Source: an uncultured Eubacteriales bacterium (GTDB lineage: Bacteria; Bacillota; Clostridia; Christensenellales; Aristaeellaceae). From it: a DNA stretch of 33,134 bases. The DNA lies in NCBI GenBank assembly GCA_900548145.1, contig URJB01000023.1, forward strand, positions 1 through 33,134, given 5' to 3'. A model generated the notes under the pieces. That model saw only the letters and a list, made by a program, of their open reading frames with translations. It did not search any database and was not told where the DNA came from. Made by a program: the position numbers and the translations under genes. Below, piece after piece: positions 17,158 to 26,917 of the stretch (its first letter is position 1; each line of letters starts with the position of its first letter).

Positions 17158-19304
17158 TACGTCATTTGCCGGAAGGACTGGTACCCTTTGAGGACTGCGG
17201 CTATGCCCGTCAGCCACTGCACCCGCTGGAGGGACAGGAAATTCGGCTGGGCTGTCTGTGCGACGGCGCGGCCCCGGTATGGGAGAGCGCGGACGGACGA
17301 AGCATTCCGGGCCGCCCGGGAACCCGGGAGCATTGCTATACATGGGCGCTTCCGGCGGAGAAGGGAACCCTGCGGTATCGCTTTGTCAGCGGGGAGGAAA
17401 GCACCCCGTGGTTCGAGACGGACATTCTTCGCCCCGTTTCCGTGACCCGTCCCCTTCGGACGGGGTATGGCTGGGCCGAGCTGGTTCCCGGCGTGTATCT
17501 GTGCGCTGAAGAGGAGAACGGCGGTGCAACGCTGACCCTGAGAAGCGCGCCCCGGGAGGCGGAAAGCCCCCTGCGCTTTGGCGGAGACGCGCTCTGGTCG
17601 CTGGGGACGCTTTCCTGCACGGAAATCACCCTCCTTCTGCGGCCGGACGGAACGCCCGCCCGGATGGAAACGACGCTGCGGGGCGGTCAGCGCCATGTGT
17701 ACGGCACCGGCGAGCGGTTTGACGGTCCCGATCAGCAGGGCCGGGGCAGCTGCGGTCAGGTGGTGGAGCACTTTACGCAGCAGGGGCCGTGGAGCTATCT
17801 GCCGGTGCCCCTGTTCCTGACGGACGGCGGCTTCGGCTGGTTCCGGGACGCGGGAGAAAACGTCCGCCTTGCCTTTGGAACGGAGGTTCATATTGAGTCT
17901 GCCGCAGGGGAAAAGATCACCGACCATCTGCTGCTGGGAACGCCCGCCGCCCAGCTTCGGGCCTATCTGGCCTTGACGGGAGAATGCGTGCTGCCGCCGG
18001 AGTGGGCCTTCGGGCTGTGGATCAGCGCCAACGGCTGGCACTGCGACGAGGACGTGGACGAGCAGCTTTTCATGCTGGAAAAGCACGACTGCCCGGCCTC
18101 TGTGATGGTGCTGGAGGCCTGGAGCGACGAAAGCACCTTCTACCGCTGGAACGCGGTCTGGCCTGACCCGGCGGCCACGGTGCGGCGCATCCGGGAACGG
18201 GGCCTGCATCTGGTGCTGTGGCAGATCCCCGCCCTGAAGGCGCTGAAGGACTGCCCGGACGCGGAGCCCGCCCGCCGGGACTGGGAGGAGGCCGTAGCCA
18301 AAGGGTATGTGATTCGTCAGGAGGACGGCGCGCCCTATGTGATTCCGGACAAGTGGTTCGCCGGAAGCCTTCTGCCGGATTTCACCAACCCGGCCGCCTG
18401 CCGCTGGTGGTTTGCTCAGCGTCAGCCTCTGCTGGAAATGGGCGTGGAAGGATTCAAGACCGACGGCGGCGAATTCCTGTTTGGCAGCAATATCCGTCTG
18501 GCGGACGGCACGCCGGGCGGCGAGGCCCACAACCGCTATCCCATGCAGTATGAGAAAGCCTATCACGACTGGATGCGGTCCAGCGGCGTTGCGGGCGTGA
18601 CGTTCAGCCGCGCCGGGTATACGGGCGCGCAGGCCGTCCCTATCCATTGGGCCGGAGATCAGCTGAGTACCTGGGAGGAACTGCGGGGCCAGCTCAGCGC
18701 CGGTCTCAGCGCAGGGCTGTCCGGCGTGCTGTTCTGGAGCTTTGATATCGGCGGCTTTGCCGGGGAGATCCCGGATCGGGAGCTGTACCTGCGGGCAACG
18801 GCCATGGGCTGCTTCTGCCCGGTGATGCAGTGGCACGCGGAGCCGCGAAACGGCCAGTTCTTCGCTACCGGCGATCCGGAATGGAACAACGACCGCTCCC
18901 CGTGGAATCTGGCCAGCCGCTGGAACGACCCCTCCATTGCGGAGATCGCCTGCGCCTTCGCCCGGCTGCGGGAGCGTCTGCGGCCCATGCTCTATGAGGA
19001 AGCGAAGGCCTGCGTGAAGGAGGGCCGCCCCATGATGGCCCATCTCTGTCTGGACTTTCCGGACGATGAACAGGCGCTGGCCTGCGGGGACGAATATATG
19101 CTGGGCCGGAAGCTGTTGGTCGCGCCCATCGTCCAGCCGGGGGCGGAGGGACGGCGGGTCTATCTGCCCAAGGGCCGCTGGAGGCATTTCTTTACCGGCA
19201 GGGTCTGCGAGGGCGGGCGGACGGTGGAGCTGCCCTGTCCCCTGAACGAGGCGCTGGTCTTTGAACGGGAGGAGGAACAACAACCATGGAGCTTCGCAAC
19301 ATGA
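17154..19304 (+). CDS. GH31 alpha-glycosidase (second of two)
   Basis: A second retaining alpha-glycosidase, 716 aa, with no signal peptide. TIM-barrel landmarks are WAFGLWISANGW, nucleophile Asp437 in GFKTDGGE, FSRAGYTGAQ, acid/base Asp502 in HWAGDQ, and GVLFWSFDIGGFAG. It is clearly different from the first GH31 copy: the nucleophile context is KTDGGE against IDWQQG, so the two probably cut different linkages or sugars. The KTDGGE form is closer to the alpha-xylosidase/alpha-glucosidase type exemplified by YicI, though a glycosidic specificity cannot be set by eye. It overlaps the upstream gene by 4 nt and the GH13 gene by 19 nt. Confidence 0.9.
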   Translation: MIRHLPEGLVPFEDCGYARQPLHPLEGQEIRLGCLCDGAAPVWESADGRSIPGRPGTREHCYTWALPAEKGTLRYRFVSGEESTPWFETDILRPVSVTRPLRTGYGWAELVPGVYLCAEEENGGATLTLRSAPREAESPLRFGGDALWSLGTLSCTEITLLLRPDGTPARMETTLRGGQRHVYGTGERFDGPDQQGRGSCGQVVEHFTQQGPWSYLPVPLFLTDGGFGWFRDAGENVRLAFGTEVHIESAAGEKITDHLLLGTPAAQLRAYLALTGECVLPPEWAFGLWISANGWHCDEDVDEQLFMLEKHDCPASVMVLEAWSDESTFYRWNAVWPDPAATVRRIRERGLHLVLWQIPALKALKDCPDAEPARRDWEEAVAKGYVIRQEDGAPYVIPDKWFAGSLLPDFTNPAACRWWFAQRQPLLEMGVEGFKTDGGEFLFGSNIRLADGTPGGEAHNRYPMQYEKAYHDWMRSSGVAGVTFSRAGYTGAQAVPIHWAGDQLSTWEELRGQLSAGLSAGLSGVLFWSFDIGGFAGEIPDRELYLRATAMGCFCPVMQWHAEPRNGQFFATGDPEWNNDRSPWNLASRWNDPSIAEIACAFARLRERLRPMLYEEAKACVKEGRPMMAHLCLDFPDDEQALACGDEYMLGRKLLVAPIVQPGAEGRRVYLPKGRWRHFFTGRVCEGGRTVELPCPLNEALVFEREEEQQPWSFAT

Positions 19305-20545
19305 CGATCTATTCCATCTTTGTGCGCAATCACGGCGGAACCTTTGCCGCCGTGGAAAAGGATCTTCCCCGCATCCGGGAGCTGGGGGCGGACGTGGTGT
19401 GGCTGCTGCCCATTCACCCGATCGGCCAGAAGGAACGCAAGGGCGCACTGGGGTCGCCCTATGCCATTGCGGATTACCGGGCCGTCAACCCGGAATACGG
19501 CACGATGGAGGACTTTCGCCATCTGGCGGACGCCGTTCACCAAAACGGCATGAAGCTGATGATCGACGTGGTGTATAACCACACCTCCCCGGACTCGTGG
19601 CTGGCGCAGCATCACCCGGAATGGTTCTACCATAAGCCGGACGGCAGCTTCGGCAATCGAATCGGCGAATGGTCGGATATCATTGACCTGGACTACGGCA
19701 ATCCCGGCCTGTGGGATTATCAGATCGAGACGCTGAAAGGCTGGGCGGAGATCGTGGACGGCTTCCGCTGCGACGTGGCCCCGCTGGTGCCGCTTGATTT
19801 TTGGCTGCGGGCCCGCCGGGAGGTGGAGACAGTGCGGCCGGACTGCCTTTGGCTGGCGGAATCCGTGGAGCCGGAGTTCATCCGGGACAACCGAAACCGC
19901 GGCATGGTCAGCCACAGCGACTGCGAGCTGTATCAGGCCTTCGACCTTTGCTACGACTATGATATTTACGGCGATTTTCTGTCCTATGTGCAGGGCAAAG
20001 CCGAACTGACGGACTACGTAAGGGCTTTGGAGCGGCAGGAGAGTATTTATCCTGCGGACTACGCCAAGCTGCGTTTTCTGGAAAACCATGACCGGCCCCG
20101 GATGGCGCACTTGTTCCCCGAGCGCCGCACCAGGCTGAACTGGCTTTGCTGGATGTTCTTCCAGAAGGGAACGGCCCTGCTGTACGGCGGGCAGGAGTGG
20201 GAAAACGACCATCGCCCCGACCTGTTCGACCCGGATCCCATTCCCATGGAGGGGCCGGCTCCGCTGGAGGAGCTGATCCGGCGGCTGACTGTGCTGAAAA
20301 AAGACCCCATTCTGTCCCACGGTGTCTATTCCCTTCAGGCCTGCACCAACGACACGCTGCTGGCAGTCTGGAAAGAGGGCGAAAGACGGCTGACCGGGGC
20401 GTTCTGCCTACGGGGCGCGCCATCGCTGGTGCCGGTGGAGCTGCCGGATGGCCGGTATGAAAACCTGCTGAAGCCGGGAACGTTCCTGCGGGTGGAAAGC
20501 GGCCTGCTTTCGCTGGATGGAAACCAGGCAGTATTGCAGAGCTGA
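19286..20545 (+). CDS. GH13 alpha-amylase-family enzyme
   Basis: Cytoplasmic alpha-glucan or oligosaccharide-acting enzyme, 419 aa. All four conserved regions of GH13 are visible: region I DVVYNH (94-99), region II GFRCDVAP with nucleophile Asp163, region III LAES with acid/base Glu192, and region IV FLENHDRPR with transition-state Asp269. The ALGSPYAIADYRAVNPEYGT segment near residue 55 is also typical. It is short for the family and lacks obvious carbohydrate-binding modules or a signal peptide. GGAGGAGG precedes the ATG, which lies inside the end of the second GH31 gene. It is the last gene of the sugar locus. Subfamily (glucosidase, maltogenic amylase or transferase) is not resolved. Confidence 0.88.
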   Translation: MELRNMTIYSIFVRNHGGTFAAVEKDLPRIRELGADVVWLLPIHPIGQKERKGALGSPYAIADYRAVNPEYGTMEDFRHLADAVHQNGMKLMIDVVYNHTSPDSWLAQHHPEWFYHKPDGSFGNRIGEWSDIIDLDYGNPGLWDYQIETLKGWAEIVDGFRCDVAPLVPLDFWLRARREVETVRPDCLWLAESVEPEFIRDNRNRGMVSHSDCELYQAFDLCYDYDIYGDFLSYVQGKAELTDYVRALERQESIYPADYAKLRFLENHDRPRMAHLFPERRTRLNWLCWMFFQKGTALLYGGQEWENDHRPDLFDPDPIPMEGPAPLEELIRRLTVLKKDPILSHGVYSLQACTNDTLLAVWKEGERRLTGAFCLRGAPSLVPVELPDGRYENLLKPGTFLRVESGLLSLDGNQAVLQS

Positions 20546-20557
20546 AAACGCCGCCGG

Positions 20558-20586
20558 TTGACAGGGCCGAAACAGGGGGCTATAAT
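20558..20586 (+). promoter_or_regulatory. Consensus promoter of csoR
   Basis: TTGACA (20558-20563), a 17-nt spacer, then TATAAT (20581-20586): a perfect sigma-A promoter only 13 nt after the GH13 stop. AGGGGGCTATA at 20573-20583 faces TATACCCT at 20592-20599 as an imperfect inverted repeat over the -10, a possible CsoR operator. Confidence 0.88.
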
Positions 20587-20621
20587 CTGCCTATACCCTT
20601 GAACGGATGGAGGCGGCAGAT

Positions 20622-20897
20622 ATGAAGCAATGTATGGATTCCCAGAACCTGCACCGCAGGCTGAAAAAGATCATCGGGCAGGTACAGGCCATCGACCGCA
20701 TGGTGGACGAGGACATTCCCTGCGAAGACGTGCTTTCCCTGATCAACGCCGCCAAGTCCGCCCTGAACGGCTGCGGCAAGGTGGTGCTGGAAGGGCATGT
20801 CAAGCACTGCGTCCGGGACGGCATCGAGCATGGCGACGCGGAAAAAACCATTGAGGGCTTTACCAAGGCCGTGGAGCGCTTCGCCAATATGCAATAG
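20622..20897 (+). CDS. csoR: CsoR-family copper-sensing repressor
   Basis: Small helical metal sensor that leaves DNA when it binds Cu(I). With the ATG at 20622 (GGAGG eight nt before) the protein is 91 aa; an ATG five codons upstream lacks a site. The ligands Cys34, His59 and Cys63 match the Cys-His-Cys set of Mycobacterium tuberculosis CsoR (36/61/65) in both type and spacing. LHRRLKKIIGQVQAIDRMVDED is the hallmark first helix. RcnR (nickel/cobalt) and FrmR (formaldehyde) members differ in these ligand positions. It is followed by its own terminator and then a P1B ATPase with a CsoR-like operator, so regulation of both is expected. Confidence 0.88.
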   Translation: MKQCMDSQNLHRRLKKIIGQVQAIDRMVDEDIPCEDVLSLINAAKSALNGCGKVVLEGHVKHCVRDGIEHGDAEKTIEGFTKAVERFANMQ

Positions 20898-20900
20898 ACG

Positions 20901-20931
20901 AAAAAAGCCGGCAGACTGTGTCGGCTTTTTT
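20901..20931 (+). terminator. Terminator after csoR
   Basis: Arms AAAAAAGCCG/CGGCTTTTTT separated by 11 nt, four nt after the csoR stop. The A- and T-runs make it work in either direction. Confidence 0.85.
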
Positions 20932-20941
20932 ATTTGCCCTG

Positions 20942-20993
20942 TTTATAACCTATACCTCTATATGTATAATGAAATATACATACGGGGGATATA
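20942..20993 (+). promoter_or_regulatory. Promoter and CsoR-like operator of the metal ATPase
   Basis: The -10 is TATAAT at 20965-20970, with a weak -35 TTTATA at 20942-20947 (17-nt spacer). Just downstream, TACATACGGGGGATATA (20977-20993) resembles the GC-rich TACCC-TACGGGGGTA type of CsoR site known from Bacillus copZA. It covers the predicted transcription start, so a bound repressor would block initiation. Confidence 0.6.
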
Positions 20994-21009
20994 GAAAGGG
21001 GCTTCACTC

Positions 21010-22887
21010 ATGAAACGGCTCATGGAGAAACTGGAACACTTGCTGGAACTGGGCGGCATCCGCAAGAATGTGACGCTGCTGGTCATTTCCGGGGCGGCGA
21101 TTATCTGCAGCCTGTTGAAATTTCAGCCTTTTCCCTTTGATATGGCGTGGATCGCCATTGTACTATGCGGTCTGCCCATCATTCTGGAAGCGGTCGTCGG
21201 GCTGGTGACGGCCTTTGACATCAAGGCGGACGTGCTGGTATCGCTGGCGCTGATCGCCTCGATCTGCATCGGGGAGGAATTTGCCGCCAGCGAGGTGGCG
21301 TTCATTATGCAGCTGGGCGCCTTGCTGGAAGAACTGACCGTGGCGAAGGCCCGGGCCGGGATCGAGAAGCTGGTTCATCTGACCCCGCAGACGGCGCGGG
21401 TGCTGCGGGAGGGCCGGGAGGAGATCGTCCCCGCCGAGCAGGTGCGGGTAGGCGACCGCATTCGTGTGCTGCCCGGTGAAAGCATTCCCGTGGACGGCGT
21501 GATCGTTTCCGGTCAGACTTCCATCAATCAGGCCGTGATGACCGGCGAATCCCTGCCGGTGGATAAGACCGTGGGGGACTTCGTGTCCAGCGGTACGGTC
21601 AATCAGTTCGGTGCGTTTGAAATGGAAGCCTCCAAGGTAGGGGAGGACAGCTCCATCCAGCGGATGATCCGGCTGGTGCAGTCGGCGGACGCGGGCAAGG
21701 CGAAGATCGTCGGCATTGCCGACCGCTGGGCCACGTGGATCGTGGTCATCGCCCTGACCGCCGCAGCGCTGACGTGGCTCCTTACCGGGCAAATCATCCG
21801 CGCAGTGACGATCCTGGTCGTGTTTTGCCCCTGCGCGCTGGTGCTGGCTACGCCCACCGCTATCATGGCGGCTATCGGCAACGCCACGAAGCACGGCTTC
21901 CTCATGCGGGAGGGCGACGCGCTGGAACGGTTGGCCGGGGTGAAGGTAATTGCCTTTGACAAGACTGGTACCCTGACCTACGGCACGCCGGAGGTCGTGA
22001 AGGCGGCCAGTGTGTCGGAGGAGTTCTCCAAGGAGGACGTGTACCGGCTGGCAGCTTCTGCCGAACGGCTTTCCGAGCACCCGCTGGGCAAAGCCATTGC
22101 GGCGGGCTTCCGAAAGGCGGGCAAGGACAGCGCGGCCCCGGCGGAGGCGTTTTGGATGATTCCCGGGCGCGGCGTGTGTGCGCAGGTGGAGGGCAAGGCC
22201 GTTCTGGCGGGCAACCCGGAGCTGCTGCGGGAACAGGGCGTGCCGATGACGGTACCGGCAGAGGCGGAAGAAGCGTTTCGGCAGGGCTGCACGGTGATCT
22301 ATGTGGCGGTAGACGGCGCACTGGCCGGTTATCTGGCCCTTTCAGACACGCTGCGTCAGGAGAGCGCCGCCACGATTGAGGCGCTTTCCCAGCTGGGCGT
22401 TCAGCCCGTGCTGCTGACCGGCGACCATGAAAACGCCGCCGCGGCCATTGCTGCCAAATTGAAGATTCGTCAGGTGCGGGCCAACTGCCTGCCGGAGGAT
22501 AAGCTGACAGCCATCGGAGAGTATCAGAAGCAGGGACAGCCGGTGTGCATGATCGGCGACGGGGTCAACGACGCGCCTGCCCTGAAAAAAGCGGACGTGG
22601 GCATCGCCATGGGCGGCGTAGGCAGCGATATTGCCGTGGACGCGGCGGATATCGCGCTGGTGGATGACGAGGTGAAGGAGCTTCCGCATCTGATCGCCTT
22701 GTCGCAGCGGATGATGACCACCATCAAGCTGAACATGACCTTCTCCATGGCGCTGAATTTTGCCGCCATCGTGCTGGCGATCGTGGGCACGCTGAATCCC
22801 GTGGTGGGCGCGCTGGTGCATAATGCAGGTTCGGTGTTGGTGATTACCAACTCGGCATTCTTACTGAAATGGAGGAAAAAGAAATGA
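21010..22887 (+). CDS. P1B-type heavy-metal-exporting ATPase
   Basis: Integral membrane pump that expels a soft metal ion using ATP. The 625-aa protein lacks any N-terminal CxxC metal-binding domain. Landmarks: TGE actuator motif (178-180), CPC in membrane helix 6 (273-275), phosphorylated Asp317 in DKTGTLT, the P1B His-Pro pair (357-358), and GDGVNDAP (Asp517). The last helices read MALNFAAIVLAIVG and HNAGSVLVITNSA. This is not the YN/MxxSS pattern of copper CopA pumps nor the DxG of zinc/cadmium pumps, so the metal is uncertain although the neighbouring CsoR suggests copper. AAAGGGG precedes the ATG; the stop overlaps the next gene. Confidence 0.9.
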   Translation: MKRLMEKLEHLLELGGIRKNVTLLVISGAAIICSLLKFQPFPFDMAWIAIVLCGLPIILEAVVGLVTAFDIKADVLVSLALIASICIGEEFAASEVAFIMQLGALLEELTVAKARAGIEKLVHLTPQTARVLREGREEIVPAEQVRVGDRIRVLPGESIPVDGVIVSGQTSINQAVMTGESLPVDKTVGDFVSSGTVNQFGAFEMEASKVGEDSSIQRMIRLVQSADAGKAKIVGIADRWATWIVVIALTAAALTWLLTGQIIRAVTILVVFCPCALVLATPTAIMAAIGNATKHGFLMREGDALERLAGVKVIAFDKTGTLTYGTPEVVKAASVSEEFSKEDVYRLAASAERLSEHPLGKAIAAGFRKAGKDSAAPAEAFWMIPGRGVCAQVEGKAVLAGNPELLREQGVPMTVPAEAEEAFRQGCTVIYVAVDGALAGYLALSDTLRQESAATIEALSQLGVQPVLLTGDHENAAAAIAAKLKIRQVRANCLPEDKLTAIGEYQKQGQPVCMIGDGVNDAPALKKADVGIAMGGVGSDIAVDAADIALVDDEVKELPHLIALSQRMMTTIKLNMTFSMALNFAAIVLAIVGTLNPVVGALVHNAGSVLVITNSAFLLKWRKKK

Positions 22888-23051
22888 CGGTCAAAATCAT
22901 CGGTCTGATCGTGGGGTTGCTGGTTCTTGGAGCGGGGCTCTATTATCTGGTGAAGGAGAAAAAAGACCCGGAATCCCGCAAGATCTACGGCGTGGTCAGC
23001 GCGGTGGGCGGCGTGCTCGTGATCGGCTGCATTTTGTCGCTGATTCTCTAA
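22884..23051 (+). CDS. Small two-helix membrane protein coupled to the ATPase
   Basis: Unrecognised 55-aa protein. Residues ~4-24 and ~37-55 are hydrophobic and likely cross the membrane; the connecting loop KEKKDPESRK is strongly charged. The ATG overlaps the ATPase stop (ATGA) and has GGAGG eight nt upstream inside the ATPase gene, which strongly supports real translation. An in-frame ATG five codons earlier is less well placed. There are no Cys or His clusters apart from a single Cys at residue 50, so direct metal delivery is not evident. A role as an accessory or stability subunit of the pump is inferred only from coupling. A strong terminator follows. Confidence 0.75.
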   Translation: MTVKIIGLIVGLLVLGAGLYYLVKEKKDPESRKIYGVVSAVGGVLVIGCILSLIL

Positions 23052-23077
23052 AAGGGCGGTTTGCCAGAACAGAAAAG

Positions 23078-23124
23078 CAACGGGCGCGGTCAACTTGGCC
23101 GCGCCCGTTGGCTGTTCATTTTTT
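23078..23124. terminator. Bidirectional terminator between the ATPase operon and the XRE gene
   Basis: Perfect 12-base arms CAACGGGCGCGG/CCGCGCCCGTTG around a nine-base loop. A T-rich stretch follows on the plus strand (to 23124, overlapping the end of the convergent gene) and TTTTCTGTTC follows on the minus strand. It serves both converging units. Confidence 0.85.
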
Positions 23125-23556
23125 CCAGTGCCTCAAATTCGGCACGACGGCCTCCATGTGGGCGCGCACCTGCTCCGCGGGCCACTGCTCGCTGGCCATA
23201 TGTTCCACGCAGAAATCGATCAGCTGCTCTGTGCTGGTGTATTTGAACTGGCCGCCTGAGTAGCACCACTTGCAGTAGTCCTCGTTGAACGAATCGTCCG
23301 GCTCCTTGCTGGTGGTGGAATCGTCCAGCGGCATCCCGCAGCACTGGCACACCAGCTGCCGCGGGGAACCCAGCAAAGTATTGATGGACACGCCGAAAAA
23401 CTTTGAAAGCAGCTTCAGCGTATCCACATTGGGGACGGTTTCTCCGTTTTCCCAGCGGGACACAGCTTGCCGTGTGACAAAAATTTTCTCCGCCAGCTCG
23501 TCCTGCGACAGACCACGTCTGGTTCTCAATTCATGGATGATTTCCTTTGTTTCCAA
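23116..23556 (-). CDS. XRE-type regulator with C-terminal zinc ribbon
   Basis: A 146-aa protein. Residues 1-62 are a Cro/C1-type helix-turn-helix (LRTRRGLSQDELAEKIFVTRQAVSRWENGETVP). Residues 68-146 form a zinc-ribbon domain of the Zn_ribbon_2 kind, with a CQCCGMPL knuckle (Cys70-Cys73), CKWC (Cys95-Cys98) and YSGGQFKYTS. This combination is common in Clostridia; its ligand and targets are not known. The start is TTG with AAGGAGG seven nt upstream; the frame extends ten codons further to a GTG lacking a site. It is monocistronic, with terminators on both sides. The inverted repeat CGTTGC-N6-GCAACG lies upstream. Confidence 0.87.
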   Translation of the reverse strand: METKEIIHELRTRRGLSQDELAEKIFVTRQAVSRWENGETVPNVDTLKLLSKFFGVSINTLLGSPRQLVCQCCGMPLDDSTTSKEPDDSFNEDYCKWCYSGGQFKYTSTEQLIDFCVEHMASEQWPAEQVRAHMEAVVPNLRHWKK

Positions 23557-23575
23557 TTGAATCCCTCCTTGATGA

Positions 23576-23611
23576 GACTGTAGCACACAAAGGCGTTGCA
23601 GACAAGCAACG
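23576..23611 (-). promoter_or_regulatory. Promoter and inverted repeat upstream of the XRE gene
   Basis: On the minus strand a TTGTCT-like -35 and an extended -10 (TGC TACAGT) are 17 nt apart. Overlapping the -35 is a perfect inverted repeat CGTTGC-AGACAA-GCAACG at 23594-23611, a good candidate for an autoregulatory operator. Confidence 0.45.
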
Positions 23612-23645
23612 GGCAGGTGCGCTTGGGGGAATCAGAAGACACAAA

Positions 23646-23677
23646 AAACAGTCGCCAGAAAAATCCGGCGGCTGTTT
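23646..23677 (-). terminator. Terminator of the atypical ATPase operon
   Basis: Eleven-base arms (AAACAGTCGCC on the plus strand, with one G-T pair) and a ten-base loop. On the minus strand the stem ends in a T6 run. It lies about 50 nt past the last gene. A second hairpin, GAACCG/CGGTTC at 23689-23714, precedes it. Confidence 0.75.
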
Positions 23678-23727
23678 CTGATTAGGGAGAACCGCGCCCT
23701 TTGGAGCACGGTTCATTTTGTCCTTCT

Positions 23728-23994
23728 TCAGGCTTCGGTGGAGGCGGCTTCCACGGTGACGCTCTGATCCTGCATTTCCTTTTCGGCGATCAGGTCTTCG
23801 ATGGTTTCCTTGGTGCGCATCAGGTCTTCCACGGACATGGTCTCAAAACCGGCGGCGGGAGACTTCACGTTCACGCCGTGACGGCGCAGGAAATCGTCCA
23901 CCTTGTCCTCGTTGTGCTTATAGGCGCAGAAACCGACCACGCTCACGCCCACACCAATCAGAATGCCCTTGACCAACGGATTGTTATTCAACAT
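23728..23994 (-). CDS. Small single-pass membrane protein of the ATPase operon
   Basis: An 88-aa protein with one N-terminal membrane helix (about residues 8-24, VKGILIGVGVSVVGFCAY) and a charged cytoplasmic tail containing an amphipathic helix (SVEDLMRTKETIEDLIAEKEMQ). It resembles small Clostridia proteins of the DUF6110 kind that occur next to HMA-like genes (from memory, not checked). The layout, one helix plus a soluble tail beside a P-type ATPase, parallels mycobacterial PacL proteins, which act as scaffolds for metal pumps, but no PacL metal-binding tail (Asp/His cluster) is present. AAGGAGG lies ten nt before the ATG. It is the last gene of the operon, 40 nt after the 233-aa protein. 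Confidence 0.75.
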   Translation of the reverse strand: MLNNNPLVKGILIGVGVSVVGFCAYKHNEDKVDDFLRRHGVNVKSPAAGFETMSVEDLMRTKETIEDLIAEKEMQDQSVTVEAASTEA

Positions 23995-24034
23995 ACAACC
24001 TTATCCTCCTTGTCGTTTGTTTCTTTCGGGAAAG

Positions 24035-24735
24035 TTAGCCTTTGTGCGCCATCATTTCCATGCCCTGACGGAACATGCTGCCTGCAAAGGCCAGTTCGCT
24101 TTCGCTGCCCGCCATGGGCGTGAGAGTGAGCTGATCTTTGCCGCGCTTGATCAGGTAGGGCTGCTCCCGGGGAGCCCGGGGGATCAGATGACGGCCAAAG
24201 GTGATAATCCACGCCAGCAGGCTGGCGCGCACCGCGCCGGGCTTGCCGACGGAATTGATGAGATAGACCACGGACATGACCTCCGGGTCGAAGCTGCCGC
24301 GCACATGGAGCTCCTGATAGCCATGCTCCACCACGGCGGCCAGCGTTGCGCCCGTGGACAGCCAGCGGGTGAACTGGGTCAGCGCCGAGCCCGTCAGGGA
24401 CAGCGCGCCGTCCAGCCCGATGAAGAAAAGCGCCAGATAGCCGCTGGGGGCCATCGAAAAGCCCTTTTCCTCGCAATGCTTGATGTGCAGAAGCCCCGCG
24501 TCCGTCTGGGCGGCATAGGCCGCGCCGAGGCGGACGATGAGCTTTTCTTCACTGATCGCGTCAGGGTCGTATTCGCACAGCAGGGTGCGGATACGCGGGT
24601 TATACCGGCAGCTTAAGACCCCCGGGACGCGCCGGAAGGGTTCGTCCGATGCGACTGCCGTTTCAAACTGCAGCCGGAGCCGTCCCCGGATGGCGGACAG
24701 CACTTCCATATGAGAGGTTCCCTGTTCGATATGCA

Positions 24736-24736
<1 letters not shown>
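24035..24736 (-). CDS. HMA-like membrane protein of the ATPase operon
   Basis: A 233-aa protein. The N-terminal ~75 residues resemble the PGRxR-type HMA-like domain seen in the neighbours: IRGRLRLQF near residue 16 (Pro replaced by Arg) and YNPRIRTLLCEYD. A hydrophobic hairpin follows around residues 115-140 (YLALFFIGLDGALSLTGSAL), then a helical region and the C-terminal segment ELAFAGSMFRQGMEMMAHKG. There is no CxxC motif. The start shares one base with the ATPase stop (TAATG), with GGGAGGG upstream, so the two are coupled. Function unknown; a partner or metal-handling subunit for the ATPase is the simplest inference. Confidence 0.72.
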
Positions 24737-26916
<2,180 letters not shown>

Positions 26917-26917
26917 A

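Noticed and set aside
14749..19448. Two very long antisense open frames (over 770 codons each) opposite the GH31 genes
   Set aside because: They mirror genuine GH31 genes with intact catalytic residues and good ribosome sites. High GC and third-position bias keep the antisense frame open; the peptides are rich in Gly, Gln, His and Arg and show no domain.
23531..23716. 61-codon minus frame between the XRE gene and the ATPase operon terminator
   Set aside because: Contains the XRE promoter, the inverted repeat and a terminator; no ribosome site.
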